DNA of 64,000 nt, taken from contig NZ_OBMQ01000007.1 of the NCBI RefSeq assembly GCF_900217795.1, forward strand, positions 96,182 to 160,181. The letters run 5' to 3'. The stretch comes from Ureibacillus xyleni (GTDB lineage Bacteria; Bacillota; Bacilli; Bacillales_A; Planococcaceae). A program made the position numbers and the translations under genes. Positions 40,230 to 48,750 of the stretch are shown here, in pieces (the stretch's first letter is position 1; each line of letters begins with the position of its first letter). The notes under the pieces were generated by a model, which saw only the letters and a program-made list of their open reading frames with translations, searched no databases and was not told the DNA's origin.

Positions 40230-40475
40230 ATGTATCTCTCCGTAATTAATTTGCAATCTTACATAATTCTTACAAAAACTTATTTATTATTTTCATCATA
40301 TCAATTTACTGAACGAATTAAAATACTTTTCGATTAACATTTTTAAATGGTATAGAAAATTAATAATATTCATAAAAATAACCATTTAAAGTAGAAATAA
40401 ATACCTTTTTCACAAGGAAAGATCCCCCTAAAATGCTAATTCCAAAATATTCTTTAAATTGAAGAGAGAAAAAAG

Positions 40476-40504
40476 TAGACAGAACTAAATTTATCATGTA
40501 TATT
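40476..40504 (+). promoter_or_regulatory. Sigma-A promoter for the csp leader
   Basis: TAGACA (40476-40481), exactly 17 bases, TATATT (40499-40504), each one mismatch from consensus. The predicted start near 40511 is about 30 bases before the long hairpin and 140 before the cold-shock ATG. Confidence 0.6.
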
Positions 40505-40538
40505 ATAGAAAGTAATTATATCGCTTCTATCTAATGAA

Positions 40539-40601
40539 TTCACATGTTACAAAAAGTAATCGTGATCGTTCGGTACTTTTTGTAATGTGTGAATTTTTTT
40601 T
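40539..40601 (+). terminator. Terminator-like hairpin in the csp 5' leader
   Basis: Left arm 40539-40558 and right arm 40574-40593 pair over 18 of 20 positions, followed by eight T (40594-40601). No plus-strand gene lies upstream, so it must act on the leader RNA itself: an attenuator, or the end of a short RNA. Confidence 0.75.
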
Positions 40602-40650
40602 AGTATTAGAAGTATTTAATTATGGAATAAATTTTTGGAGGTCTATTTAA

Positions 40651-40851
40651 ATGACACAAGGTACAGTAAAATGGTTTAACTCAGAAAAAGGTTTTGGATT
40701 TATCGAAGTTGAAGGTGGAAACGACGTATTCGTACACTTCTCTGCTATCCAAGGCGAAGGTTTCAAATCTTTAGAAGAAGGTCAAAAAGTTGAATTCTCA
40801 GTAGAAGAAGGAAACCGTGGACCACAAGCTTCTAACGTAGTAAAACTTTAA
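40651..40851 (+). CDS. Cold-shock protein (CspA/CspB family)
   Basis: 66 residues, a single OB-fold RNA/DNA-binding domain. RNP1 is KGFGFIEV and RNP2 is VFVHFSAI. It is a cytosolic single-stranded nucleic acid chaperone. TGGAGG lies 9 bases before the ATG. A long leader with a strong hairpin precedes it, as is common for cold-induced csp genes. A strong terminator follows. Confidence 0.96.
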   Translation: MTQGTVKWFNSEKGFGFIEVEGGNDVFVHFSAIQGEGFKSLEEGQKVEFSVEEGNRGPQASNVVKL

Positions 40852-40867
40852 TCCTTAAATAATCAAA

Positions 40868-40901
40868 GGACAATTTCAAATTTGAAATTGTCCTTTTTTT
40901 T
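40868..40901 (+). terminator. csp terminator
   Basis: GGACAATTTCAAA and TTTGAAATTGTCC form a perfect 13-bp stem without loop bases in the DNA repeat, followed by T8. It overlaps the end of the convergent SET-domain gene by two bases. Confidence 0.92.
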
Positions 40902-41286
40902 ATTCCTCTTCCTCTTTATCAAACCATAGTAATTCTTTGTCATCCACATCACCATTATAATTAATTAATATCTCTTCCCCTGCTTTTATATCTTTATAAG
41001 CAAAGAAATCAAATGTGTGGTTGTCAAAGTTTATCTCATATGTCGCATTTGGTTCATATGAGTGGTTAAACAACATCCCATAGCCAAGAAGGATCGCAGT
41101 ATGGTTTATGCCGTACTCAAAAGCATAGTCCGCAAGTAATGTCTTTTCAATGTGTTCATGTTGTTCGTTCGGATAAGCTATTACAGGGGCTTTATGTAAT
41201 AGCTCTCCCTTTTTAATGTCGCGTGTTGCAAATACCCCTCTATTGAATTCTCCATCACTTAAGGGTGAACTTTTTACTTCTATCAT
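40900..41286 (-). CDS. Small SET-domain protein
   Basis: 128 residues, little more than a SET domain. It has RGVFATRDIKKGELL (N-terminal SET strand pair), the SAM-binding motif N74-H-S in YGMLFNHSYEPNA, and the catalytic Tyr region AGEEILINYNGD. The C-terminus is very acidic (DKEEEE). In bacteria such proteins are lysine methyltransferase-like, but substrates are mostly unknown. It is a single gene, convergent with csp. Confidence 0.85.
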   Translation of the reverse strand: MIEVKSSPLSDGEFNRGVFATRDIKKGELLHKAPVIAYPNEQHEHIEKTLLADYAFEYGINHTAILLGYGMLFNHSYEPNATYEINFDNHTFDFFAYKDIKAGEEILINYNGDVDDKELLWFDKEEEE

Positions 41287-41353
41287 AATATTCTCCTACT
41301 TACATTTAAATTTCTTCTTACTATAACACGAAATTGACCTTTGAGCTTGATAT

Positions 41354-42907
41354 TTACATTATTTTAATCATTTGAACATTGTTTCTTCCAATATTTTTCG
41401 CAGCATATAGCGCTTGGTCTGCTATTCGTATCGCTTGTTTCAAAGCCTCACTTTGATTATCGTTTGTAAGTTGTATATTGGAAACGCCAAAACTAGAAGT
41501 AACGGAAATTATTTGGTCTTCCACACGAATCATACAATCCGAAATCGTTCTTCTAATTGATTCTGCTAGTTGATATGCTTCCCCTATCTCTAATGATGGT
41601 AAAAAGATGATAAACTCCTCTCCACCGTAACGTCCAATTAAATCGTGTGGTCCTATAAGACTCTTTGCCAATTTTGCCACTTCTGTTAGTACGATATCTC
41701 CAGCATCATGACCATATGTATCATTAATATTTTTAAAGCGATCAATATCAAACAATATCAACGACGCAACATTTTGTTGTGTTATAAGTCCAAGTTTATT
41801 TGTAGATTGCTCCAAAAAATAAGTCCGATTATAAATATTTGTTAAACCATCAAAGCTTGCAAGTTGCTTGAGTTTCTTTTGCATTTCAACTCTATCTGTC
41901 ATATTTACAAAGGTAATAATATTCCCAATTGGAGTCCCACTTTTATTTACTATTGGAGAAAATCGAACTTGGTAATAGGTGCTTTCGTTATTATTAATAA
42001 ACTCATAGTCACAATCTTCACCACATTGGATAAGGTTTGCAAGTTTTTCATCTTCGGCTAGTATTGTTTGTATTTCCTTACCAATGGAAAATGAGTTTAA
42101 CATAGGTAGCACTTGTAAAACGGATTGATTATAGTCAAGTATTGCTCCATGTTCATTAATTACAACAACACCCTCTAACATATTTTCAAACACACTTTCC
42201 CTTGCAATAGGAAGTACATTAAACATTTGAAATGAGAATAGTGCAATACCATGAAGAATAAAAGATACACTCATCGAAACAGGACCAAGATCAATTCCAT
42301 ATGGGCTTAATTCATTTAAATAAAAAGTGTTAGCAAAAACAGGAACGAGCAATCCTAAAACCATTGTAAGTATTTGCATTTTAAAACGAAATAACGATTT
42401 CTTTAATTGCATTAATAAAATTACTACACTCAACGACAAACATAGAAAGAGGAACAAAGAATGGACATAAAAAAATGGTCCATATTCCATTTGTGCAATA
42501 GGAAATGGTGTACCCTCTCGTAAAAAAATTGATTTGTAATATAAGTGATGTAATCCATTCGTGTGGTGAGTAAATACAGTGATTAATGGAATGAAGAGTA
42601 AGACCGATAAGAGCATTCGATGTATTTTTATGCCCACATAATCTAAACACATTAATAAGATAAAGCTAGGAATAAACGGCATCACATAATATTCGATACT
42701 TATCCAAAACTTTATTTCTTTTAACGAAGAACTCGCCAACTCTAATGCATAGGCAAATGTAAATATTGCCGACAATAAGGTGACCATTGAATAATGCTTA
42801 GCACCTGGAGCATTTTTTAACTTAAAATACGAAAATAAGCATAACGATAAACTTAAAACAGTAGCAAAAACATTTAACAGAATATACAATAATAACTCTT
42901 CATTCAT
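41354..42907 (-). CDS. Membrane diguanylate cyclase with PAS domain
   Basis: 517 residues. There are seven or eight membrane segments (1-215, histidine-kinase-type 7TM sensor), then a PAS domain (about 225-335, VFENMLEGVVVINEHGAILDYN). The GGDEF domain carries an intact active site G428-G-E-E-F432, FDIDRFKNINDTYGHDAGD and a late KNIGRN. The inhibitory I-site RxxD five residues ahead reads GPHD, so product inhibition is probably lost. It should make c-di-GMP, opposing the EAL protein at 38061. Confidence 0.93.
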   Translation of the reverse strand: MNEELLLYILLNVFATVLSLSLCLFSYFKLKNAPGAKHYSMVTLLSAIFTFAYALELASSSLKEIKFWISIEYYVMPFIPSFILLMCLDYVGIKIHRMLLSVLLFIPLITVFTHHTNGLHHLYYKSIFLREGTPFPIAQMEYGPFFYVHSLFLFLCLSLSVVILLMQLKKSLFRFKMQILTMVLGLLVPVFANTFYLNELSPYGIDLGPVSMSVSFILHGIALFSFQMFNVLPIARESVFENMLEGVVVINEHGAILDYNQSVLQVLPMLNSFSIGKEIQTILAEDEKLANLIQCGEDCDYEFINNNESTYYQVRFSPIVNKSGTPIGNIITFVNMTDRVEMQKKLKQLASFDGLTNIYNRTYFLEQSTNKLGLITQQNVASLILFDIDRFKNINDTYGHDAGDIVLTEVAKLAKSLIGPHDLIGRYGGEEFIIFLPSLEIGEAYQLAESIRRTISDCMIRVEDQIISVTSSFGVSNIQLTNDNQSEALKQAIRIADQALYAAKNIGRNNVQMIKIM

Positions 42908-43054
42908 ACATTTTCTCCTAATTTTAAATAACGCTGTAAATTATAATACTGCTAAATTATAACGAGTGGAACTTATTTTTTTAAAACTAGTCATTAGATA
43001 TCGAACTTCCAATCGTGAAAGGACTAAATGAGCACGTTCATCCATAAGAGTAAC

Positions 43055-43086
43055 AAAGCCCATTTCCCAAATGAGAAGTGGGCTTT
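43055..43086 (-). terminator. Terminator of the nuclease-like gene
   Basis: AAAGCCCATTT and the matching GTGGGCTTTT arm form an 8-bp core stem with A/T flanks, just past the stop at 43090. Confidence 0.8.
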
Positions 43087-43089
43087 TCA

Positions 43090-44391
43090 TTATGACAGTT
43101 CTATTTCATCACCAATTGCTGCGTAAGCCATTGTTATTTTTTCTTTTAAATCGTCTAGAAATTGACCACGTTGATCTAGTTTGATTGACTCTTCACTAGT
43201 CCAAGTGTATTTCATCACAAAACCTGGACAGATATTCAGACGATCATAATTTTTACTTAATATTTTTTCTTGAATGCTAATATGATCTTCTGCAACAATC
43301 AAACCATCCTTTTCAAATGATTGAAATAACTCTGGAAAACCTTCCCGCTTGCATTGATGCAAAGCTGGTGCGTGTTTTTTCCAGTACTGAATATATTCAT
43401 CAAAAGATAGTCTTCCTTCGAACCATAAAAGATTACTAGAACGATAAGAAACATGGAAGTTGCTAGCAAGTCCAAATCCCTTCATCTTTAATTCCTTTAA
43501 TTTTTCAATATTTAAGTTTTCAAAAGTTTTCTTAGCCGCATGCATTGTATCTCCAGCAAAGAGCCATAAATGGATTTGCCAATTGTCTCCTTGACCACTC
43601 GAATCAAGCGCAATTTGTTTTACTGTATTTTTACGACTTTCAGCATAATGCTTCCATCCACGGTGATACTTCACATTCGCTGGTTCACCGCTAATAATTA
43701 AATCTTCTAATAACGCGACACATCGCTTGTTTAATAAAAACGGATTGCCTTTACAAACAGCAAATTGCGTATACGGGTTTAGATAAGAGAATTCGTGATC
43801 AACATACTCTACAAAGTCTTCTATTAATTGTTTTTCCAACCCCGAAACCATTTCGTTTAATAACAATATGTTTAACTTTTCAATAACGACACGCCATGAT
43901 AGTGCACATGGATGCTCCACAATGTGTACCTCTATTTGTTCTGAAAAAGCAGGATTTAATTGACGTGACCAAATATGTTCACGAAGGGGCTTATTTTCTA
44001 CGATAAAAACCCATCCTGGATCGGCAAAAATGACTCCATCATATCGCGCACCACGGTCATCATTTTCTACTTTCGTATCCTCTACAAATTTGTCATCTGA
44101 AATAATAATCGATACAACTTTTCGTCCTTCGATTTCGCTCCCCTTAAAGAGTTCATTCATATGACTTAGCTGTGTGCTCACGGATTCAATTTTTAAATCA
44201 CCTAACCCAATCGACTCAATTTGTTCTTCTTCTTTCAAGTCATATTTCATAAACTCTTGGCGAACTAATTCAAAAAACATAATTTGTACTGATGGGATAT
44301 TTTTCAACAGAATTAGAAAGGTTCTCGTTAACTCATCTTCATGATGATGGGGCTTATTTTTATAAGAATTAAAAACATTTAAGTGATTCAC
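43090..44391 (-). CDS. Solitary PD-(D/E)XK-like nuclease, function unknown
   Basis: 433 residues with no signal peptide or membrane segment. The N-terminal HEDELTRTFLILLK motif (E18/E20) and RYD118GVIF...FIVE132NK134P fit the active site of PD-(D/E)XK nucleases (D, then ExK 14 residues later). The C-terminal two-thirds is of unknown fold. It stands alone between its own terminator and the MFS gene, with no methylase, helicase or toxin partner. A restriction-like defence role is possible but unproven. It could equally be a decayed or housekeeping nuclease. Confidence 0.6.
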   Translation of the reverse strand: MNHLNVFNSYKNKPHHHEDELTRTFLILLKNIPSVQIMFFELVRQEFMKYDLKEEEQIESIGLGDLKIESVSTQLSHMNELFKGSEIEGRKVVSIIISDDKFVEDTKVENDDRGARYDGVIFADPGWVFIVENKPLREHIWSRQLNPAFSEQIEVHIVEHPCALSWRVVIEKLNILLLNEMVSGLEKQLIEDFVEYVDHEFSYLNPYTQFAVCKGNPFLLNKRCVALLEDLIISGEPANVKYHRGWKHYAESRKNTVKQIALDSSGQGDNWQIHLWLFAGDTMHAAKKTFENLNIEKLKELKMKGFGLASNFHVSYRSSNLLWFEGRLSFDEYIQYWKKHAPALHQCKREGFPELFQSFEKDGLIVAEDHISIQEKILSKNYDRLNICPGFVMKYTWTSEESIKLDQRGQFLDDLKEKITMAYAAIGDEIELS

Positions 44392-44494
44392 TGTAGCGCC
44401 TCCTTTAAGACCTTCAAGTAAATAGTTTCTATCGATTATCTCAAAGAAATCAAGAAATATGTAGTAATACGTTAATGAAAAGAGATGTATAAAA

Positions 44495-44523
44495 ATAAAA
44501 AGCCGCCATTTTTTAATGACGAC
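44495..44523 (-). terminator. Terminator of the MFS gene
   Basis: On the minus strand GTCGTCATT pairs with AATGGCGGC, using G-U pairs, and is followed by TTTTTATTTTT. Confidence 0.78.
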
Positions 44524-44532
44524 CTCTAAATA

Positions 44533-45906
44533 TTACTCTATTATCTCTGTTAATTTTGTATCTTTATTTTTAATCTTTTCTATAGATTGTTCATTATAAG
44601 ATTTGATATATGAATGTTTTTCACCAACAATGACTAACGCAATTGAAGCGAGTACGCCGGGAATAGCAAAAACGATAAAATTCATTTCAATCGGTAATGA
44701 AATTGACAGTAAGAATCCACCTAAAATAGGACCCATCATACCACCCATTCGTCCGATACCCGATGCCATCCCTAATGCTGTAGAACGAATATATGGTGGA
44801 TAATATTGAGAAACGTAAGCTTGTACAATATTTTGTGCACCAATTGTTGCAGCACCTGCTATAGCAACTAAAACATAAATATAAAATGTATTTCCACCAA
44901 GACCAAGTAATGTTAAAGCAATAGCACCAGAAGCATACATCGGAACAAGCATTTTCTTCGATCCATATTTATCACATAGTCGACCAATAATAATTGTACC
45001 AACAATAGCTCCACCTTGAAGTGTCACTAGGAAGCCTAAACTCGAGTTTAAGCCATATCCAGCTTCAATCATTAATTTCGGTAACCATGTATTTAAACCA
45101 TAAACCATTAGTAAACATGAGAAAAATGCAATCCAAAACATTAATGTGCTAAGAGCTCTTTTTTCTTTAAATAGCCCAACAACCGGAACTTTTGAAACGT
45201 CTTCCTGAATAGTTTCGATTTCTTCATTCCCATTAAAACTTAAGTTTGGATTCACTTTTTGCAGATTTTTAAATAACTCTTCTTTTCTACCCTTTCTAAC
45301 AAGGAAAACTGCCGATTCTGGTAACTTCTTATACATTAATGGTAAGAATAGTAGTGGTACACCTGCAAACCAGAAGATTGACTCCCATCCTAAACTTGGC
45401 ATAACAAATATTCCTAAAATCGGTGCTAGCATCCCGCCAACAGAGTAACCACATAGCACGATTGAAACTACCATACTTCTCATTTTTTTCGGTGAGTAAT
45501 CTGTTAATAATGCAATAACATTCGGCATTATACCACCTAAACCAAGACCAGCAATAAAGCGGAAGATTGAAAACATTGTAGCACTTGTTGCAAATCCACA
45601 AAGTAAAGTAAATAAACTGAATAAAATTAATGAGATAGCGGTTACATTTTTACGTCCTAAACGATCAGCTAATACCCCAAAAATCATAGCGCCGAACATC
45701 ATTCCAAATAACCCATAGCTCCCAATTGCTCCGGCTTCTACAGTATTTAAGCCCCACTCTTCCATTAATAATGGCACTGCAGTACCGTAAACTACTAAAT
45801 CATAACCATCGAATAGAATAATAAAAAAACACCAAGCTAATAAACCGAAATGAAAGCGGTTAAATTTACTTTCAGCAATAATGTTTGCAACATTAATTCT
45901 GTTCAT
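44533..45906 (-). CDS. MFS transporter, aromatic acid:H+ symporter type
   Basis: 457 residues, twelve membrane helices. The helix-1 motif LFDGYDLVVYGTAVP is characteristic of the aromatic-acid/H+ symporter (PcaK/BenK) group. Loop 2-3 reads GVLADRLGRKNVT, and the loop between helices 8 and 9 has IIGRLCDKYGSKK. It probably imports a carboxylated aromatic or related acid with protons. No catabolic genes accompany it here, so the substrate cannot be named. GGGGG precedes the start. Confidence 0.88.
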   Translation of the reverse strand: MNRINVANIIAESKFNRFHFGLLAWCFFIILFDGYDLVVYGTAVPLLMEEWGLNTVEAGAIGSYGLFGMMFGAMIFGVLADRLGRKNVTAISLILFSLFTLLCGFATSATMFSIFRFIAGLGLGGIMPNVIALLTDYSPKKMRSMVVSIVLCGYSVGGMLAPILGIFVMPSLGWESIFWFAGVPLLFLPLMYKKLPESAVFLVRKGRKEELFKNLQKVNPNLSFNGNEEIETIQEDVSKVPVVGLFKEKRALSTLMFWIAFFSCLLMVYGLNTWLPKLMIEAGYGLNSSLGFLVTLQGGAIVGTIIIGRLCDKYGSKKMLVPMYASGAIALTLLGLGGNTFYIYVLVAIAGAATIGAQNIVQAYVSQYYPPYIRSTALGMASGIGRMGGMMGPILGGFLLSISLPIEMNFIVFAIPGVLASIALVIVGEKHSYIKSYNEQSIEKIKNKDTKLTEIIE

Positions 45907-46223
45907 GATTTTCCCCCTTTAAATCTATTTTCTAGTTAATATTTAACAATATTAAAATGATATATTCTGTTATAATACAATAATATAATATTCTGAATTT
46001 CAACAAAATTCAACATTATATTAATAGATATATATCAAACCTACTGAACCAAAAACTAAAAATGTATAATAATTAAGAGAATTCACCATTAAAACAGTTA
46101 AAAATGTAAAAAACTTTTTATCATATTAGAAAAAGAAGTTCCCTATTAGAGAACTTCTTTATTGATTGAACTATCCATATTCCATTATTCTTTTAATCAA
46201 GAACTAATATAAAGGATGATTTT
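45907..46223. other. Divergent intergenic region with paired ATATTCTG
   Basis: Very AT-rich. ATATTCTG occurs directly repeated at 45962-45969 and 45988-45995 around a consensus-like TATAAT (both strands), possibly an operator for the MFS gene. A hairpin AAGAAGTTC/GAACTTCTTT (46132-46160) has T runs on either strand but no gene upstream on either side. I see no gene. Confidence 0.45.
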
Positions 46224-47618
46224 ATGTCACAACATGATTACGTCAAACAAACATTTAAAGATATTACAACAAAACTTGAACTGGCTGATGCTCAAACGAT
46301 TCAAATCCAACTACTTCGAATTCATAAGCTAGAACAGATTATGAATGAGTTAATTTCAAAGGCAACAGTACATTATGAAAAAGAAGAATATGAAAAAACT
46401 AAGAGACTATTATTTTCCCGTCACGGTGAACTATATGCACAACTAGCTAATCTTTATGTGCTAGATGAAAATTACGAAGCTGCTGAGATTAGTTTTTTAA
46501 ATGCAATTTCCTATGAAGATCAACCCCATTACAATTGGGATTTTATTTTATGTATTTTGGCAAAGAACAATTTATCACCATCTACTGACGTCCGAGTAAC
46601 GGTTAATTATATTACAGAGCGTAATGTGAAACGTATTTTTGAGGACATTAAGCGAATTGAAGCTTTAGTGAACAATCCAAATCTTCGCACTTTTTACCTA
46701 GATGAATGTAATAAACTGCAAAAATGGCTAACGGATTTACATAAAGAAATCTATATGCGCCCACATTTAAAGGAAGCATTATTAAAGCCGCTACGTATAA
46801 CAGAAGCAATGCCGATTGAGGAAGCTTTACAACTGTTAGAGAAACTCACAGGATTGGAAGAAGTAAAGAGGCGAATTAGTCGTATTCACGATTGGATATT
46901 ATATTGCGGAATGCGTAAGGAGCAAGGCCTGAAAACAGAACCTATGAATTTACATATGGTCTTTCATGGAAATCCGGGTACTGGTAAAACAACAGTTGCC
47001 CGAATTTTAGCAACAATCTATAAATCATTAGGCGTATTAGAAAGTGGACATCTTGTGGAAGTGGATCGTTCCCATTTAGTTGCTGGTTATGTAGGACAGA
47101 CAGCTATTAAAACTCGGGCGAAAATTGAAGCAGCGCTAGACGGTGTTTTATTTATCGATGAGGCTTATTCACTAGTTCGAGGTTCTGATAATGATTTTGG
47201 GATGGAGGCAATTGATACCCTTGTAAAAGCGATGGAGGATTACCAACATCGTCTCGTTGTAATCTTAGCTGGATATCCTCAAGAAATGCATAGATTTTTG
47301 GAGAGTAACCCAGGCTTACAATCCCGTTTTAAATATCATATTAACTTCCCAGATTACTCGAAAGATGCATTGCTCGATATTTTGCAAACAATGCTACTTG
47401 AACGCCAATATCGTCTAGATGAGAAAGCAATCCCATACGTTCAGCAACTACTTGACCACGCCATTTCACAACATCCTGAAAAACACGGAAATGGACGACT
47501 TGTTCGTAATTTACTGGAGGAGTTAATATTTACGAAAGCAACCTATGCCGTTCAAAAACTAGATAAAACACCGCTAGATTTACTAACAATCGATATTGTA
47601 AAACAAGTAGTACTGTAA
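46224..47618 (+). CDS. CbbX/SpoVK-type AAA+ ATPase with helical N-terminal domain
   Basis: 464 residues. Residues 1-190 are helical and TPR-like (LYAQLANLYVLDENYEAAEISFLNAI). The AAA module (about 205-460) has Walker A G249-NPGTGKT, Walker B VLFID312E313AY, the sensor 1-type LVVILAGYP, and an arginine finger in NPGLQSRFKYHINF. The AAA part is closest to CbbX/SpoVK proteins, hexameric remodellers. SpoVK itself acts in spore maturation, but this one has a different N-terminal part, so that role is not assured. AAAGGATG precedes the start. It is a single gene with its own terminator. Confidence 0.88.
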   Translation: MSQHDYVKQTFKDITTKLELADAQTIQIQLLRIHKLEQIMNELISKATVHYEKEEYEKTKRLLFSRHGELYAQLANLYVLDENYEAAEISFLNAISYEDQPHYNWDFILCILAKNNLSPSTDVRVTVNYITERNVKRIFEDIKRIEALVNNPNLRTFYLDECNKLQKWLTDLHKEIYMRPHLKEALLKPLRITEAMPIEEALQLLEKLTGLEEVKRRISRIHDWILYCGMRKEQGLKTEPMNLHMVFHGNPGTGKTTVARILATIYKSLGVLESGHLVEVDRSHLVAGYVGQTAIKTRAKIEAALDGVLFIDEAYSLVRGSDNDFGMEAIDTLVKAMEDYQHRLVVILAGYPQEMHRFLESNPGLQSRFKYHINFPDYSKDALLDILQTMLLERQYRLDEKAIPYVQQLLDHAISQHPEKHGNGRLVRNLLEELIFTKATYAVQKLDKTPLDLLTIDIVKQVVL

Positions 47619-47625
47619 ATAGGAT

Positions 47626-47656
47626 AAAAAGCTGAGCTCTTTATAAAGTTCAGCTT
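47626..47656. terminator. Bidirectional terminator
   Basis: AAAGCTGA (47628-47635) pairs with TCAGCTTT (47650-47657) between convergent genes, with A-rich and T-containing flanks. Confidence 0.8.
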
Positions 47657-47863
47657 TCATCCAAAATTCCGGTCCAAAAATAACACCACATAACTTGCTG
47701 CACAAAGATAAATCGCAATACGAGTTACAATATATATAACTGATTCATTAAATGTTAGTTTTCTTTCCTTCCTCGTTTTTTTAAAATGTCGATAATAATA
47801 AATTGAACAAAGCGCTAAAATAATTGCCGATAATTGAAAAATGTTCTCCAATATAAAAATCAT
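47657..47863 (-). CDS. Small membrane protein, unknown
   Basis: 68 residues with two hydrophobic helices (about 4-24 and 43-63) around a basic loop (RHFKKTRKERK). GAGGAG lies 6 bases before the ATG, which supports a real gene. I do not recognise a family. By the positive-inside rule the loop is cytosolic. It sits between the AAA ATPase (convergent) and the DUF218 gene. Confidence 0.6.
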   Translation of the reverse strand: MIFILENIFQLSAIILALCSIYYYRHFKKTRKERKLTFNESVIYIVTRIAIYLCAASYVVLFLDRNFG

Positions 47864-47983
47864 ACATCACTCCTCACCCATTTAATACCAATATAAGTAT
47901 TGCAACATCCCTTTTAACAAACAATCCCTCCTAGTAAAAGGTATGTCCATTGTCTAAAGGAATAACACTATTGCTAAAGTTGA

Positions 47984-48577
47984 TTATCTAAATGGTAGGC
48001 TCAAGATATAGCCATTATAAAAAAACACTTCGCGAAGTAAGAAAGGTATTTTGCTGTTCATCGTTTTATATACAGAACTTTGGGATGGTGATGAATATGC
48101 ATCCATTCCAATGGTTTCTGCCATGAAAATTGCTCTTTTCATATGGAGTGGGTCACTGACGATTGTGAAGGTTTCTAAATCTTCTTCAATCGCGAAATCA
48201 TATGCATAGTTAAGATTTTCTTCTGTTATTTTAGATTTTGTCTCAATGAAAATATCCTCAGTTAAGACATTGTTTGCAATTGCATAATCTCTTGCAACTT
48301 CAGACTCTGCCAACTGATTTCCTTGTGCCTTGCCACCAGTAAAAATGATTTTCTCTACATAGTCATTTTCATAAAGCCAAATTGCATGATTTATTCTTTC
48401 GCGAAAAACAGGTGATGGTTCATCTCCCCACACGGCGGCACCCAAAACTATAGCTGCATCTGTTTTCACCCTTTGAACTTTATTCCCGAATGTCCAAATA
48501 CTTGCTGCCGAATACGAAATATAAATAAGAAAAAATCCTACTATTAGGAGAGAAAACTTAAATAACCCTTTTTTCAA
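47984..48577 (-). CDS. DUF218 / YdcF-SanA family envelope protein
   Basis: 197 residues. A single N-terminal membrane anchor (6-28) precedes the DUF218 domain with AAIVLGAAVWGDEPSPVFRERI, IIFTGG, SEVARDYA, and VSDPLHMKRAIFMAE. Related proteins (SanA, ElyC) influence envelope and lipid-carrier metabolism. The catalytic role is not established. Confidence 0.88.
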   Translation of the reverse strand: MKKGLFKFSLLIVGFFLIYISYSAASIWTFGNKVQRVKTDAAIVLGAAVWGDEPSPVFRERINHAIWLYENDYVEKIIFTGGKAQGNQLAESEVARDYAIANNVLTEDIFIETKSKITEENLNYAYDFAIEEDLETFTIVSDPLHMKRAIFMAETIGMDAYSSPSQSSVYKTMNSKIPFLLREVFFYNGYILSLPFR

Positions 48578-48689
48578 TTAATCCCACCTCATCTCAACTA
48601 CCTTTAACCTTATATTATCAGCACTTTCCATTTTTGTCTGAACCAGATATGTTCACAATACACTACCAGAAGACAATAAACTTTCGAAA

Positions 48690-48733
48690 TAAAAAATGTA
48701 GACAAACCCAATTGACCTTGAGTTTGTCTACAT
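48690..48733 (-). terminator. Terminator of the YkvI-type gene
   Basis: ATGTAGACAAAC and GTTTGTCTACAT form a 12-bp perfect stem. The minus strand continues TTTTTTATTTC. Confidence 0.92.
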
Positions 48734-48750
48734 ATTTTCAAGCTATTTAT

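Larger units (their letters stand above)
40230..40650. other. Divergent intergenic region and cold-shock gene leader
   Basis: It holds the promoter of the EAL gene on the minus strand and a plus-strand promoter, a long hairpin with U tract and the ribosome site of the cold-shock gene. I see no other gene. Confidence 0.6.
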
